Shown here: in pieces, positions 54,301 to 58,485 of the stretch
Position numbering within the stretch: the first letter of the stretch is position 1
Layout: every line of letters starts with the position of its first letter
DNA from: Homalodisca vitripennis
Lineage: Eukaryota; Arthropoda; Insecta; Hemiptera; Cicadellidae
Reading direction: 5' to 3'
DNA: 64,000 bases
NCBI RefSeq assembly: GCF_021130785.1
Contig: NC_060207.1
Location: 101,845,001 to 101,909,000, forward strand
Made by a program: the position numbers and the translations under genes
Notes under the pieces: generated by a model
The model's database searches: none
The model's input: the letters and a program-made list of their open reading frames with translations, nothing else
What the model was told of the DNA's origin: nothing

Positions 54301-55614
54301 TAGTAATGTATACTGTAACACTGTTCTTTTTACTGTACCTCCTTATTCTATTTAATAAGATACTCACACAGATCAGTGGCTCATAAGAACAGGCAGAATA
54401 GGGCATAAAAGGAGAACGGCTACTCCTTAAAAAAAAACATACCAAAACAAAAAACAAAATGAAATCTGCTTGTCAGATTTAGAAAAATTGCAAAGATGCT
54501 GGAAGCTTTCAATGTCAGGTTGGAAGGGGAGAGGGTACCTCAATATTATCAAAGTCAAAGAATGTAGAAGTGCAATTCTGGGAATTAAAAGATAAGAAGG
54601 AGACTTACCTGCTGGATGCTGGTCTGTCCGACCTGCTGTATGATGCTGGCCTGTCGCACATGGTGATGTAGTATACTGTGGGTAGTGTGGCCAGCAAGTA
54701 TTTCCGGATAGAACGCTGTGTGCGATGGCTGCGGTGTTAGGACCAACTGTCCCCCCGCCTGGCCGTGCTGTAGAGTCACCGTCACCCCCCCTCCCTCCCC
54801 CCCAGCTGTCAGCTGCTGTAGCTGTTGTAACTGCAACCCATCAAACAACAAAATTCTTTCATTAAAATAACCAATTATGTAATTTTACAAAAGATCAATA
54901 ATTAATTAAAAGATTCTAAACTCTTTAAGGTAGAGCAGATTTATTTTATAAACCAATTGTTTACAATGAATGGTTTAAAGGTATAAATTGTTACCATTAT
55001 TAGCTATCGTTAAATGTAGCAAATAAAACATATCACAAATTATTCAGAAAATGGTATAGGAACAACATCCAAATATTTTTTATCTTTGGATAAAAAATCT
55101 AAAATATTAAATAATAACAAAACAGAGCTCTGAATGTACCAAATTCAACAGCACAACCTTCGTGTGACAACCACACCCTCAAAATAAACAATATACTAAT
55201 CACCAACAAAGCTGCAACTCCACTAGCAGCAAAAGTAATCTTCACACCTTCATACAGAAACAACTCGCAGGACAGTTGACACCAATGTGGCACACCACAT
55301 ATCATAAGTGAAAGATCATTATAGCAAGAGAGGTAAGGAAACCTACCAATTACATTAAATTTCACATCGATCAAACATCATTTACAAAGTAAACGGTTGT
55401 TACATTTTAAAATTATACCATTTATATGTTACTAACAATAATTTAATCTATTTTTGGATATAACTTTAAACTTTAATAGGGACTGGTCATCGACAGTATG
55501 AAGAAATAACCTGGACAGAATACCTGGTGAGGTGTAAGCAGGAGAGAGCTGCCAGGGCGCCCCTCCAACAAGCCCTGAGGTAACGAGTCCACGATGCCTT
55601 CCTTGTGCTGCACT
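943..55614 (-). CDS. BICRA: BICRA/GLTSCR1 orthologue, ncBAF chromatin-remodelling subunit (16 exons, 5' end missing)
   Basis: Sixteen exons join in phase: 55614-55524, 54830-54609, 53464-53281, 50423-50251, 40028-39861, 39743-39530, 38979-38798, 34465-34397, 29452-29363, 26367-26305, 22039-19139, 18120-17953, 8270-8121, 5118-4852, 1689-1584, 1199-943. They give about 1767 residues without an ATG, so the N-terminus lies further upstream. Residues about 1580-1670 match the GLTSCR1 domain (TPFASTSDAVKRL, then DEIFEATARHLL, then MLNKYNYLLL). The tail contains NAIDSILNLG, like the vertebrate BICRA/BICRAL end. In known animals this protein is a nuclear subunit of BRD9-containing non-canonical BAF. 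The rest is Gln/Pro/Ser-rich and probably disordered, apart from a long VQIV repeat array at about 540-1140. Most introns are phase 0. The family call is from recognition of the domain, not a database search. The promoter is not visible. Confidence 0.88.
1584..1689 (-). CDS. BICRA: BICRA exon, end of GLTSCR1 domain
   Basis: 106 nt, acceptor TTGTTGTAG, donor GTAACC. It encodes RQVQTSELIMLGRMFVSDET, then ARLEAAKVEASQPPP and one base of a split Ala codon. It continues MESM of the previous exon. The LIMLGRMFVSDE part corresponds to the conserved end of the vertebrate domain. Confidence 0.9.
1690..4851 (-). other. BICRA intron
   Basis: AT-rich intron. It holds a (GT)n microsatellite at about 4618-4682 and a locally GC-richer patch near 3845-3930. 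No coding sequence or recognisable mobile element was seen. Confidence 0.6.
4618..4682. repeat. (GT)n microsatellite
   Basis: A run of GT dinucleotides interrupted by GTGC and GCATGC variants. Confidence 0.95.
4852..5118 (-). CDS. BICRA: BICRA exon, core of GLTSCR1 domain
   Basis: 267 nt, phase 0 to 0. The donor GTGAGT follows MESM at 4852. I chose the acceptor TTTAG before 5118 because it keeps phase 0 with the upstream exon; a second AG (CTTAG, near 5100) would break the frame. It encodes APDVNTPFASTSDAVKRLVR, then YHCLDEPVFSESDLSKADEI, FEATARHLL and MLNKYNYLLLMESM. This pattern matches the GLTSCR1 domain known in BICRA and BICRAL, the segment that anchors the protein in ncBAF. Confidence 0.92.
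5119..8120 (-). other. BICRA intron
   Basis: Contains the CAGGG-ended MITE at 5829-6149. The part at about 7080-7880 has a less AT-skewed, coding-like texture on the minus strand (for example DDLMDEFLRIGCIHG), but it has many stops and I cannot assign it. Otherwise AT-rich. Confidence 0.5.
5829..6149. mobile_element. CAGGG-ended MITE (hAT-like) with TCAGGGAA repeats
   Basis: Ends are inverted: CAGGGTTGCTACA on the left, and CAGGGATGCTACA on the right when reversed. CTGTG flanks both sides (5824-5828 and 6150-6154), a probable target-site duplication. Inside, the minus strand repeats TCAGGGAAA-type words at both ends, around a GC-rich centre. CAGGG ends are usual for hAT elements, but 8 bp would be the usual duplication, so the superfamily is uncertain. 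Confidence 0.65.
8121..8270 (-). CDS. BICRA: BICRA exon, polyproline
   Basis: 150 nt, phase 0 to 0, acceptor TGATTACAG, donor GTTAGT. Encodes QVSTPMRVLPPPASSPRQFP, then runs of six prolines separated by QPV and AP, and ends KATSPIHVQ. Possible SH3/WW-type ligand region (inference). Confidence 0.85.
9025..10541 (-). pseudogene. LINE ORF2, reverse transcriptase and C-terminus
   Basis: RT motifs in order: VIPVHKKGPKDQVCNYRPIS, SCQFGFRAKHST, DLFKAFDTVNH, GVPQGSILEP, then MFADGLGLKV at about 9815-9840. The canonical FADD box is FADG here (Gly codon 9827-9825), which would abolish polymerisation. The frame then breaks near 9660 and 9450. The last part (FVLQKKAIRIIGNV, then YQGIKLFNALP) is the usual LINE C-terminus. 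Confidence 0.82.
11012..12309 (+). mobile_element. mariner element 1 (1298 bp, DD34D), inserted in the LINE
   Basis: 28-bp perfect terminal inverted repeats beginning CGAGGTGTGATCAAAAAGTT, flanked by TA duplications (11010-11011 and 12310-12311). Length is typical of mariner. The plus-strand transposase is present but frameshifted. It interrupts ORF2 of the older minus-strand LINE. Confidence 0.93.
11213..12247 (+). pseudogene. mariner transposase 1, two frameshifts
   Basis: The first frame, 11213-11446, carries the N-terminal helix-turn-helix region (HQWFKRFKGGR). The frame breaks near 11437. The second frame, to 12102, carries the catalytic motifs TGDETWVFGYD (Asp 11656-11658), HHDNAPVHSA (Asp 11941-11943) and SPDLAPADF (Asp 12046-12048). 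The last two Asp are 34 residues apart, so DD34D is preserved. A second break near 12090 shifts to the C-terminal frame ending at TAA 12245-12247. All three acidic residues remain, so inactivation is by frameshift. Confidence 0.88.
12311..13237 (-). pseudogene. LINE ORF2, apurinic endonuclease part
   Basis: Starts MSQCCGAGPSSPNPIKWHSD. Endonuclease motifs seen in order: WNVQSITNK, CIAEHWLS, VAFYRSP, IIAGDFNVDF, and near the end AVSDHCALFFE with the SDH motif. It is broken by the mariner insertion at 12310. The reading continues after 11010 on the other side of the insert. Confidence 0.8.
13258..14473 (-). pseudogene. LINE ORF1 protein (PHD-like finger and RRM-like), frameshifted
   Basis: The first frame (14473-13712) begins MAPSRNSSKCNECSIYVTNK and shows a C-X2-C...H-X2-C...C-X2-C pattern, followed by a coiled-coil-like region (QLTQLQNEKLNEAGILEEAL). 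Near 13735 the frame shifts into a second one (13758-13258) carrying KLRYLFVSRIAEQ, then EITKLRSKRPGYSSYKVGV and SPDFWPSGAFVNRF. This is typical of LINE ORF1 RRM-like domains. Confidence 0.75.
16346..17496 (+). mobile_element. 5'-truncated LINE inserted in mariner 2
   Basis: Plus-strand LINE fragment flanked by a 6-bp duplication ATTCCA (16340-16345 and 17497-17502). It begins within reverse transcriptase (GVPQGSCLGPVMFI) and ends in a TTTA-repeat tail after AATAAAGGCC. The mariner reading frame resumes across the insert, which confirms the borders. Confidence 0.9.
16370..17307 (+). pseudogene. LINE reverse transcriptase C-terminal half, one nonsense codon
   Basis: One frame runs from GVPQGSCLGP through YSYADDSQMLL, with both catalytic Asp intact (16486-16491), to VFVKVLGVIIDNQLIFLKHV and the usual C-terminus (SYFGPQEYNALPPVI). 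It is interrupted only by a TAG at 17104-17106. Upstream domains are absent. It looks young compared with the other LINEs here. Confidence 0.85.
17953..18120 (-). CDS. BICRA: BICRA exon, conserved-looking helical segment
   Basis: 168 nt, phase 0 to 0, acceptor TTTTTAG, donor GTGAGT. It encodes HLKAVQSQIAALTQKKVRTP, then NAALQRLFVDQQKILFSGKL and IPTIPG. Unlike most of the protein it is not low-complexity and looks amphipathic, so it is likely a conserved interaction segment. A longer overlapping open frame on the same strand (LAPKGCAESDRG) is out of phase with the neighbouring exons. Confidence 0.87.
18121..19138 (-). other. BICRA intron with (AT)n microsatellite
   Basis: AT-rich; an AT dinucleotide run at about 18279-18333. 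Nothing else recognised. Confidence 0.7.
18279..18333. repeat. (AT)n microsatellite
   Basis: About 27 AT dinucleotides in a row. Confidence 0.95.
19139..22039 (-). CDS. BICRA: BICRA giant exon with about 30 NRVQIVSG repeats
   Basis: A single 2901-nt exon (967 codons), phase 0 to 0, acceptor TTAACAG, donor GTAATA. It starts TAVLSWANTDSLVMKSGG. From about 21880 to 20080 there are about 30 units of 13-22 residues with a consensus like EQQNRVQIVSG, then a Ser/Thr/Asn spacer, then SMSLT. Variants include NRVHIV, SRVQIL, RLQLV and RIHIV. The array is followed by a Ser/Pro/Gln region with a Gln run near 19780-19810, a basic patch KALKPKKLPKK (about 19320-19350), and the end TIQLTPQKQQ. Short antisense frames over this exon (for example 20844-21356) mirror the repeats and are not genes. 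Confidence 0.9.
20080..21880 (-). repeat. Protein-coding tandem array, NRVQIVSG units
   Basis: The repeat units lie inside the giant BICRA exon. The core RVQIV is nearly invariant, while its codons vary: Arg appears as CGG, CGC, AGG and AGA, and Val and Ile use several codons. The spacers vary in length and sequence. Strong protein conservation with synonymous scatter suggests selection on the peptide rather than recent DNA amplification. The first four units (about 21600-21780) are short (NSLSEQQ spacer) and nearly identical, so the array may have expanded at that end more recently. Confidence 0.9.
22040..26304 (-). other. BICRA intron with LINE remnant
   Basis: Holds an R1/I-type LINE remnant at about 23430-25330. 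Near 22640-22850 the plus strand reads SESDNEE, then a broken WTSVANDPHHFIFSN, which resembles the acidic N-terminal region of piggyBac transposases; this is weak. 25.4-26.3 kb is AT-rich and unassigned. Confidence 0.5.
23430..25330 (+). mobile_element. R1/I-type LINE remnant with RNase H
   Basis: On the plus strand about 23500-23600 reads SKASLSDHKHIHFRVREFSP, an endonuclease end with the SDH motif, followed by RNTIRADWGLYGG. Near 24720-24790 a segment GIRGNETANALANEASSTKF has the RNase H style GIRGNE...D/NALA. Further on, RRITGVVTG and a Cys pattern (CRMC) fit the C-terminal finger. Most of the reverse transcriptase is missing or too decayed to read, so this is an internally deleted, old copy. 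A trailing short ATGA repeat (25313-25323) may be the tail. Confidence 0.65.
26305..26367 (-). CDS. BICRA: BICRA small exon (21 codons)
   Basis: 63 nt, phase 0 to 0, acceptor TATTCGCAG, donor GTAAAC. It encodes NNSSLAGASNKDSAALLQSL plus Q and joins in frame to TAVLSWANTDS, the start of the giant exon. Confidence 0.8.
27117..27192. repeat. 38-bp tandem duplication
   Basis: The text TTGTTCATAAGCTTTTTCAT and the following CAAATTCTGTAA occur twice with a 38-bp offset, almost identical. Confidence 0.9.
27290..29090 (+). mobile_element. LINE C-terminal fragment interrupted by piggyBac-type element
   Basis: Before the insert the plus strand reads TSKTKFIDFHV and SKEYLGLNIDSN. After removing 27485-28561 plus one TTAA it continues LKFQHLIKQG. 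This pattern (SKTK..DF, then YLG..ID..L.F..HI) is typical after the LINE RT active site. After the insert come YPHFANGFLIWV and, near 29000, LFNILPVDL. Decayed, with many stops. Confidence 0.7.
27485..28561 (+). mobile_element. piggyBac-type internal-deletion element (1077 bp) with subterminal repeats
   Basis: Flanked by TTAA (27481-27484 and 28562-28565). The termini are inverted, CCCTTTTAATGCC. The left end has three copies of AATGCCGACG-type words followed by GC-rich GAGCGC text (27493-27610). The right end has three copies of GGCATT-T-TCG-type words (28485-28556). A promoter-like left part leads to an ATG at about 27891, reading MSKRGGFILCASANTSVKKI and then a stop. This suggests that a longer coding element lost its middle. 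Confidence 0.82.
29363..29452 (-). CDS. BICRA: BICRA small exon (30 codons)
   Basis: 90 nt, phase 0 to 0, acceptor ATATTACAG, donor GTATAA. Encodes VSGGVTPSIAATAQTQLAQL, then LAHHGEGILQ. Both neighbours join in frame. Confidence 0.82.
29890..31244. mobile_element. TTAA-type repeat family, copy A
   Basis: The right end GCACTTCAAGGG abuts TTAA (31245-31248). Long similarity to copy C: ACTTTTATGCACTTG (30171 and 48222), TTGTTGCTATGGAAA-type text, and ATTAATTGATACAT (31079 and 48524). About 0.7 kb of extra sequence, 30330-31060, is absent from copy C. The left border is approximate. No transposase seen. Confidence 0.6.
31490..32170. repeat. Degenerate tandem array, unit about 170-178 bp
   Basis: The motif ACGTTTTATCAATCAGTTAT followed by a GATCAG(C/T)TATCATCC-type segment and AATAAACAC recurs at about 31663, 31841, 32010 and 32122. 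Offsets are 178, 169 and 112 bp. Copies are clearly related but diverged. A second shared word is CAGACTCAC(A/G)G followed by GCTG/GCTA. Confidence 0.7.
34397..34465 (-). CDS. BICRA: BICRA small exon (23 codons)
   Basis: 69 nt, phase 0 to 0, acceptor TTGTTTCAG, donor GTAGAA. It encodes CSNQLRVSVGEDGRMILHPN followed by QPQ. It is too short to appear as a long reading frame; the call rests on the splice borders and on exact phase with both neighbours. Confidence 0.82.
35243..36352. mobile_element. Element G, long terminal inverted repeats (about 125 bp)
   Basis: The left arm (35243-35374) and right arm (36227-36352) are inverted copies: for example CTCAGCTTGAATACAGGTGT at 35342 pairs with ACACCTATATTCAAGCTGAG at 36237. 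GCCACTGCACA and GGCGCTA also pair. The interior contains a GAGCAGTTCACACGAGCGA word at about 35616. No intact transposase was found; the superfamily is unknown. Confidence 0.65.
36490..36790 (+). mobile_element. PIF/Harbinger-like fragment
   Basis: Starts with GAGCAGTTCACACGAGCGA, an end like those of PIF/Harbinger elements. Downstream, a short plus-strand frame from ATG 36699 reads MNVGVLDVELFVEEIMNNPT and then ILD, which resembles the start of MADF-type domains in Harbinger-associated proteins. Right border not found. Confidence 0.4.
38798..38979 (-). CDS. BICRA: BICRA exon, polyPro/polyGln
   Basis: 182 nt, acceptor TTGTGACAG, donor GTATAT. It begins IEDEDVAPVSVAQQTQTPPQ, has runs of Pro and Gln, and ends VAQLQAPTQ in phase 0. 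An overlapping frame reading HRPHPSSLLHLH is only a shadow of the repetitive codons. Confidence 0.87.
38980..39529 (-). other. BICRA intron
   Basis: About 550 bp of AT-rich intron; nothing recognised. Confidence 0.7.
39530..39743 (-). CDS. BICRA: BICRA exon with lysine tract and LANLMKLSG motif
   Basis: 214 nt, acceptor TTTCAG, donor GTAAGA. It encodes QYVRLLSGQMLQLQQIQTSS, a Pro-rich stretch, then KKVKKKKKKEEEPTRLDLAN and LMKLSG with a split Gly codon. The lysine run could act as a nuclear localisation signal (inference). The join gives LMKLSGIEDED across the intron, a plausible short conserved acidic motif. Confidence 0.88.
39744..39860 (-). other. 117-nt intron open in frame (exitron-like)
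   Basis: Bounded by GTAAGT and TTTCAG; length 39 codons exactly; in the surrounding frame it has no stop. If retained it would add a hydrophobic, aromatic stretch beginning VSYYMVSVCRVLSLLQIFYN. Confidence 0.8.
39861..40028 (-). CDS. BICRA: BICRA exon, followed by an open 117-nt intron
   Basis: 168 nt, phase 0 to phase 0, acceptor TTGCAACAG, donor GTAAGT. Encodes MIPSTPVLVQQQTSSGVQLI, then SPPPAPAAKQS, and ends VQGRQQP. The first codon is ATG but the join to the upstream exon is in frame, so I do not read it as a translation start. The downstream intron 39744-39860 is a multiple of three and contains no stop (see findings). Confidence 0.87.
40252..41626. mobile_element. TTAA-type repeat family, copy B
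   Basis: Flanked by TTAA at 40248-40251 and 41627-41630. The ends are inverted: TCCTTTGAGTGC on the left and GCACTCAAAGGG on the right. The interior is AT-rich and shares words with copies A and C (GGTAAAGGCCAT and AATTATAAATAAAACCCATG against similar text at 30083 and 47935). No coding sequence. Confidence 0.72.
42361..45033 (+). mobile_element. piggyBac element (2.7 kb) with subterminal repeats
   Basis: Flanked by TTAA (42357-42360 and 45034-45037). Ends CCCGCGATGAGGCGCG and, reversed from the right, ACCCGCCGTTGGTCGCG. A subterminal motif, CCATCTA followed by A(C/T)ACGCGCG-type and GTTACGTA-type text, occurs at about 42570, 42613 and, on the right, 44980. A related GATGGCAATCTATA lies at 42380. 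These are likely transposase-binding sites. The transposase inside is broken. Confidence 0.85.
42751..44758 (+). pseudogene. piggyBac transposase, frameshifted, with one intron
   Basis: Starts near ATG 42751 (MAKKNQRRR). After a frame change comes an acidic N-terminus (SDHSESELYFSSN). Then KLFFPDQTIEDIVKYTN, FFGILYLLGVKKASHLN and the DDD catalytic motifs: VTLDEML (Asp 43602-43604), VTMDNFYTNVPLANDL (Asp 43845-43847) and TKGGVDVVDRM (Asp 44161-44163, 44170-44172). Near the end an intron-like segment, 44454-44598, with GTAAGA and TTTTTCAG borders, joins SHTKG to TNGRKPRCAYCP, the start of a Cys-rich finger that also needs frame changes (QCESCSKAICKEHT, WCNEC). At least four frame breaks and a stop near 43515 make it inactive. 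Confidence 0.85.
45512..46197. mobile_element. Element F, 686-bp TIR element with 7-bp duplication
   Basis: About 29-bp inverted ends starting GGTACTTTGGAATTATACCG on the left, with one mismatch on the right, flanked by TGAACAC on both sides (45505-45511 and 46198-46204). It is non-autonomous; the two open frames inside (45624-45824, 45722-46021) resemble nothing. A 7-8 bp duplication would fit P- or hAT-like elements. Confidence 0.82.
46664..47676 (-). mobile_element. Element D, piggyBac-type internal-deletion derivative
   Basis: TTAA at 46660-46663 and 47677-47680. The ends are similar: TACATGTTTCGGGG and, reversed from the right, CACTTGTACCCTGAG. The right part has two palindromic words, GAGCCATACTCGGG and GACCTATACTCGGG (47600-47660). 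On the minus strand an ATG near 47085 opens MGDEIKSDAIRDLLFDSESE, followed by SDDDFDTHG, the acidic start typical of piggyBac transposases, after which coding sequence is lost. Confidence 0.65.
47681..48683. mobile_element. TTAA-type repeat family, copy C
   Basis: Similar to copy A over most of its length. The right end is CACTCAAAGGG next to ATAATTAA, a mutated TTAA. The left end starts at CTGGCC, and the first bases of the family are missing. It abuts element D at the TTAA 47677-47680. Confidence 0.6.
48797..49775. mobile_element. Foldback element, 111-113 bp inverted arms
   Basis: The left arm (48797-48907) and the right arm (49663-49775) are near-perfect inverted copies. They include CATCCTCCGGATGTAAG-type inner ends, AGTCTCGTATTGCAATTCGA, and TGTAAGACATATGTATTATT outer ends. 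The 0.75-kb interior contains a GC-richer piece, 49020-49200, that ends in an AAATGTAAGTAA donor-like word. No clear target duplication. Confidence 0.8.
50251..50423 (-). CDS. BICRA: BICRA exon, Pro/Lys/Gln-rich
   Basis: 173 nt, acceptor CGTACAG, donor GTAGGT. It encodes TGGGVSTIKTKQPPQILPKP and then APQPASSPQIAIPAQQQQ, ending TILLNQ in phase 0, which runs into MIPSTPVLVQ of the next exon. The upstream intron boundary is in phase 1 and matches the 53281 donor exactly. Confidence 0.87.
50424..53280 (-). other. BICRA intron
   Basis: Contains short shared words near 51455-51482 and 51625-51645, a GGACCACCCTGTATAC word at about 50970 often seen at insect repeat ends, and MITE H at about 52750-53062. 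The rest is AT-rich. Confidence 0.55.
52750..53062. mobile_element. MITE H, TACACTGGCAA ends
   Basis: The left end TACACTGGCAAGTAAACTTG and, reversed from the right, TACACTGGCAAAAAGTTTGG are inverted copies over about 25 bp with mismatches. Interior words such as CTTGCAAGAG occur at both ends. It has no coding capacity; the open frame 52898-53122 runs past the right end and is not a gene. Target duplication not determined. Confidence 0.5.
53281..53464 (-). CDS. BICRA: BICRA exon, Ser/Pro-rich
   Basis: 184 nt, acceptor TGTCACAG, donor GTCAGT. Encodes VGVGVGSQATVKPGSPFSSR onwards, then a Ser/Pro stretch (SLTPSPSAQH), and ends in ATRNT plus one base. That base pairs with TG of the next exon to make Val. 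It has no catalytic motif and fits the disordered middle of BICRA proteins. Confidence 0.85.
53465..54608 (-). other. BICRA intron with tRNA-derived SINE
   Basis: Contains the SINE at about 54205-54430. The rest is AT-rich. Confidence 0.6.
54205..54430 (+). mobile_element. tRNA-derived SINE
   Basis: A-box TGGCCGAGTGG at 54216-54226 and B-box GGTTCAAATCT at 54268-54278 are spaced as in a class II (Ser/Leu-type) tRNA. The acceptor stem does not pair well, so it is not a functional tRNA. The 3' part (54335-54425, with CCTTATTCTATTTAATAAGA and then CTCACACAGATCAGTGGC) recurs at 60690-60785. Confidence 0.65.
54609..54830 (-). CDS. BICRA: BICRA exon, Gln/Gly/His-rich
   Basis: 222 nt, phase 0 to phase 0, between acceptor GGTTGCAG and donor GTAAGT. 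It encodes 74 residues beginning LQQLQQLTAGGEGGGVTVTL and ending QVGQTSIQQ. Low-complexity, with a histidine patch (ILHHHVRQ). It joins in frame to VGVGVGSQAT in the next exon. Confidence 0.85.
54831..55523 (-). other. BICRA intron
   Basis: About 0.7 kb. A minus-strand frame at 55374-55099 reads a hydrophobic stretch (AASGVAALLVISILFILRVW) but has no matching splice phase. I treat it as intron. Confidence 0.55.
55524..55614 (-). CDS. BICRA: BICRA exon (most 5' secure exon)
   Basis: Acceptor TTTCAG precedes 55614 and a GTATTC donor follows 55524. Of the three frames, the one starting GTG at 55613 encodes VQHKEGIVDSLPQGLLEGRP and ends in phase 0 at LTPHQ, which joins to LQQLQQLTAGG in the next exon. 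The longer open frame on the same bases does not fit the neighbouring phase. The exon begins with one base of a split codon, so at least one more upstream exon is required. Confidence 0.75.
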
Positions 55615-56119
55615 CTGAAACATAAAAGTCATAGGCTTAAGAGACATAAGTATAAAGGTAACAAGCATGCAAAACATAAGACCTTTTGTTTAGAATCAAT
55701 TTTGTGGGTTTTTTTAATGTATAAATATGTTTTATGTAGTTGATATGAGGTTGATAACCATGTATAGGTTATCAAGATTTTGTAGAAATCTATTAATTTC
55801 ACTCAGCATTAAGACAAAACTTGCTGAATATTTTTGCATACTTTTTATGATCATGACTCCTTGACTACAAAATCTTGGAAACATGGTAACTATCTTACTT
55901 TCTAACTACTTCAGACCAAACTTGTAATAACAATAGAATGTAGGCTATAAACACTAGTTACGCCTTGAACAAATTTGTTAATAAGATTCATTTAATAAAA
56001 ATGTACCAGATAATAGGCATTTCACATCTGTTAGATTTACAAGCATTAAAGACTCATATAGTGGTAACTATATGGATTCACCTTCAAAGCTACAAGGACT
56101 TTTCTTATCATTAGTGATT

Positions 56120-56890
56120 TGTCTGATAAATTTCCAGATTGGCTGCCTTGATTAGAACAGAACACCTAGACCATAATAAACGTTATGTGGTGGAAAAATG
56201 TGATGTGTTCCAGAGATTTTGTCCAATGACCATAAAGCTCAAAGAATACAGCCCAGTATCATTATCATTTATTAACAGCTATGATGCTGACGGACAAGAT
56301 GTTTTTGAAAAATATTGTGACAGAAGACAGATGGGTTCTCTATGACACCACATAAACTAAAAAACTGTCACAGTCACAACAATGGAAGCATTCAAATTCA
56401 CAAAAAAGCCCCAACAATTCAACACCTTCAAGATTTTCTTCTTGAGGAATTCTTACAGCCAGAGACCATGATAAATGCACAAGGAAACTATGAAACATTT
56501 TAACAGTTGTGGAGAGCCATCACAAAAGAACAGGAATACTCATTTCTGGCATTGTACTTATTTATTTACAATGTCTATACTAACAATGCTGCTCTGACAA
56601 AATGGTGACAGATTTCAATAGGGCATTTTTGATTATCCAACCCATAGTTCTGACTTGGCACCATGTGACTTTAACCTATTCCCTGAACTGAAGAAGTGGC
56701 TAGGACATCAGAGCTTCCAAATCAACAATACACCCTGAAATGCTGTGGAAACCCATTAATTCACTGGTGGCAACATTCTATGAAGAGGGCATTAGAAAGC
56801 TTGTACCTAGTACGGTAATAGCCGATTATGTTGAAAAGTAACCAAATATGAATTAACTTTTGATAATAAAGTTATTTCGTTAGTTTTATT
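56120..56890 (+). mobile_element. Ancient mariner remnant
   Basis: Plus-strand decayed transposase: CDRRQMGSL at the position of the first Asp motif, SQQWKHSNSQKSPNN (mariner QQWKHS style), then YPTHSSDLAPCDFNLFPELK with the third motif, and LGHQSFQ. Many stops and frame changes; no clear terminal repeats. Confidence 0.65.
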
Positions 56891-57547
56891 TTTGTAACAC
56901 ACCAGAAGTTGAACAAAAACAGTTCTCTTATTAATGCATTGTCTAACCTGATAGTTAACAATCAGATCAGCATATGTAATCTGACTTTACTTCTTCCAAC
57001 TGTGGCGGAAGGAATATTTAATATTATGTTATGCTTCTAACTTTATTCTAACAGTTTTATCTTAAGCAGTATTAGAAGAATGTTTTAAATTGGAATGAAA
57101 GATGTTGTGATGATTACTATGTAGAGAATGAGTATATCTTGGCATTTAAAAGGAAGAATATGCCTATCTATTACATCTTGAAGAGTTATTCCAAGGAGCA
57201 ATGAAATGGAATAACATGAACAAATTTCAAAAGATAGGCTCAAATTGACACCTAAACTTGAACACAAGGGGGTAAAGTGAATTTAAAACTGAGTAATATG
57301 AAACCACTTCCATCTCTCTAGCTCGATTAGGGAAAAAGCTATGGTGATTCCAAAATGTGTTGGTTCCTGTTTTTGGTGGATTTTGTGACACTTTACATAG
57401 CCGTAACTTTGAAACCGTTTGAAATATTTAGGGAGAAATTAGCAATTTTCTTAATCTATATAAGGACTACCTTCATACTAAATTTCATCAAATTCTGACA
57501 AGATCAAGTACATTTTTTTATTTTAGTGTGTTGATTTCATGACCCAA

Positions 57548-57720
57548 GCTTAGGTTGTATCACAAGCTTCGGCATGTCACTAAACAATGTTTACGGCTTG
57601 AGGAAGAATGTATAAATTTTTTAATTGCTCAGTTTTTATGTGAAAGTTATAGAACATATAAAGAAGCTAATACACAAAAAATGGCAATTATTTTACAGGC
57701 TGTGTCTAATCCAGTATTAG
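57548..57720. repeat. Diverged duplicate of 58530-58705
   Basis: GGCATGTCACTAAACAATGT...GGCTTGAGGA...TTAATTGCTCAGTTTTTATGTGAAAGT aligns with GACATGTCACTGATCAACAA...GGTTTGAGGA...TTTACTGCTGAGTTTCTACTTGAAAGT at 58545-58626. It may be a remnant of a longer decayed element repeated twice. Confidence 0.55.
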
Positions 57721-58204
57721 AAGTTGGAATGATTAAAAATGTTTGAGTCCAAGATTTTTTGGAAGCTATTACACTTTTCAATGAGTTTCAATAACTGGGT
57801 GTTCTTTATAAAGATGAATAATCATTGTCCTGTTCATATAGTCCTTTTGCAGAGTACCAACAAGATCCCAAACTCTTTACTGTACAAAATCGCCAAAAGA
57901 TGATTTAAACATCGTGTGTCAATGGAGAACTAAACCTTACGTGCTTTCTTACCCTGAGGCATGGAGAGAGAGTTAGGAGTGTACAAAACTAGATTAATTA
58001 TTATGAAGATTGTAAAGATTTAACAATTACAATCTGTTCTGGACAGTTTATAGTAATAACTACCTAATGGTTACTACATTTGTTTATTTACTTCGTTTTA
58101 ATAAAATGTTAATACTTCATTGTAGTTGCTGAAACTATACTTATTTCTTCACTTCAAACAAAAAAATGCTACCAGAGAATAATACTTTCACGCACGTCCT
58201 GGAC

Positions 58205-58485
58205 CCATAGTAATTGCTACAGATTTATGTCAGTACAATCTAGCAAATTTACCTTACTGTAATAATTGCTCAGTATTTGTGGAGGTCACACTTTGTTCCA
58301 TAGTACTTGCTACAGATTTATGTCAATACAATCTAGCAAATTTACCTTACTGTAATAATTGCTCAGTATTTGTGGAGGTCACACTTTGTTCCATAGTACT
58401 TGCTACAGATTTATGTCAATACAATCTAGCAAATTTACCTTACTGTAATAATTGCTCAGTATTTGTGGAGGTCACACTTTGTTTC
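58205..58485. repeat. 93-bp tandem repeat, three copies
   Basis: Units start at 58205, 58298 and 58391 (CCATAGTA...TTTGTT). They differ by a few bases only. 93 bp is 31 codons and one plus-strand frame stays open through all three copies, but I see no start context, splice sites or known domain. Confidence 0.95.

Noticed and set aside
55099..55374. Minus-strand frame with a membrane-like hydrophobic stretch as a BICRA exon
   Set aside because: Splice borders and phase do not fit the neighbouring exons at 54830 and 55524, and such a segment is foreign to a nuclear protein.
55432..55677. Minus-strand frame reading SAAQGRHRGLVTSG as exon product
   Set aside because: It does not join in phase with the next exon; the shifted frame (VQHKEGIVDS) does.
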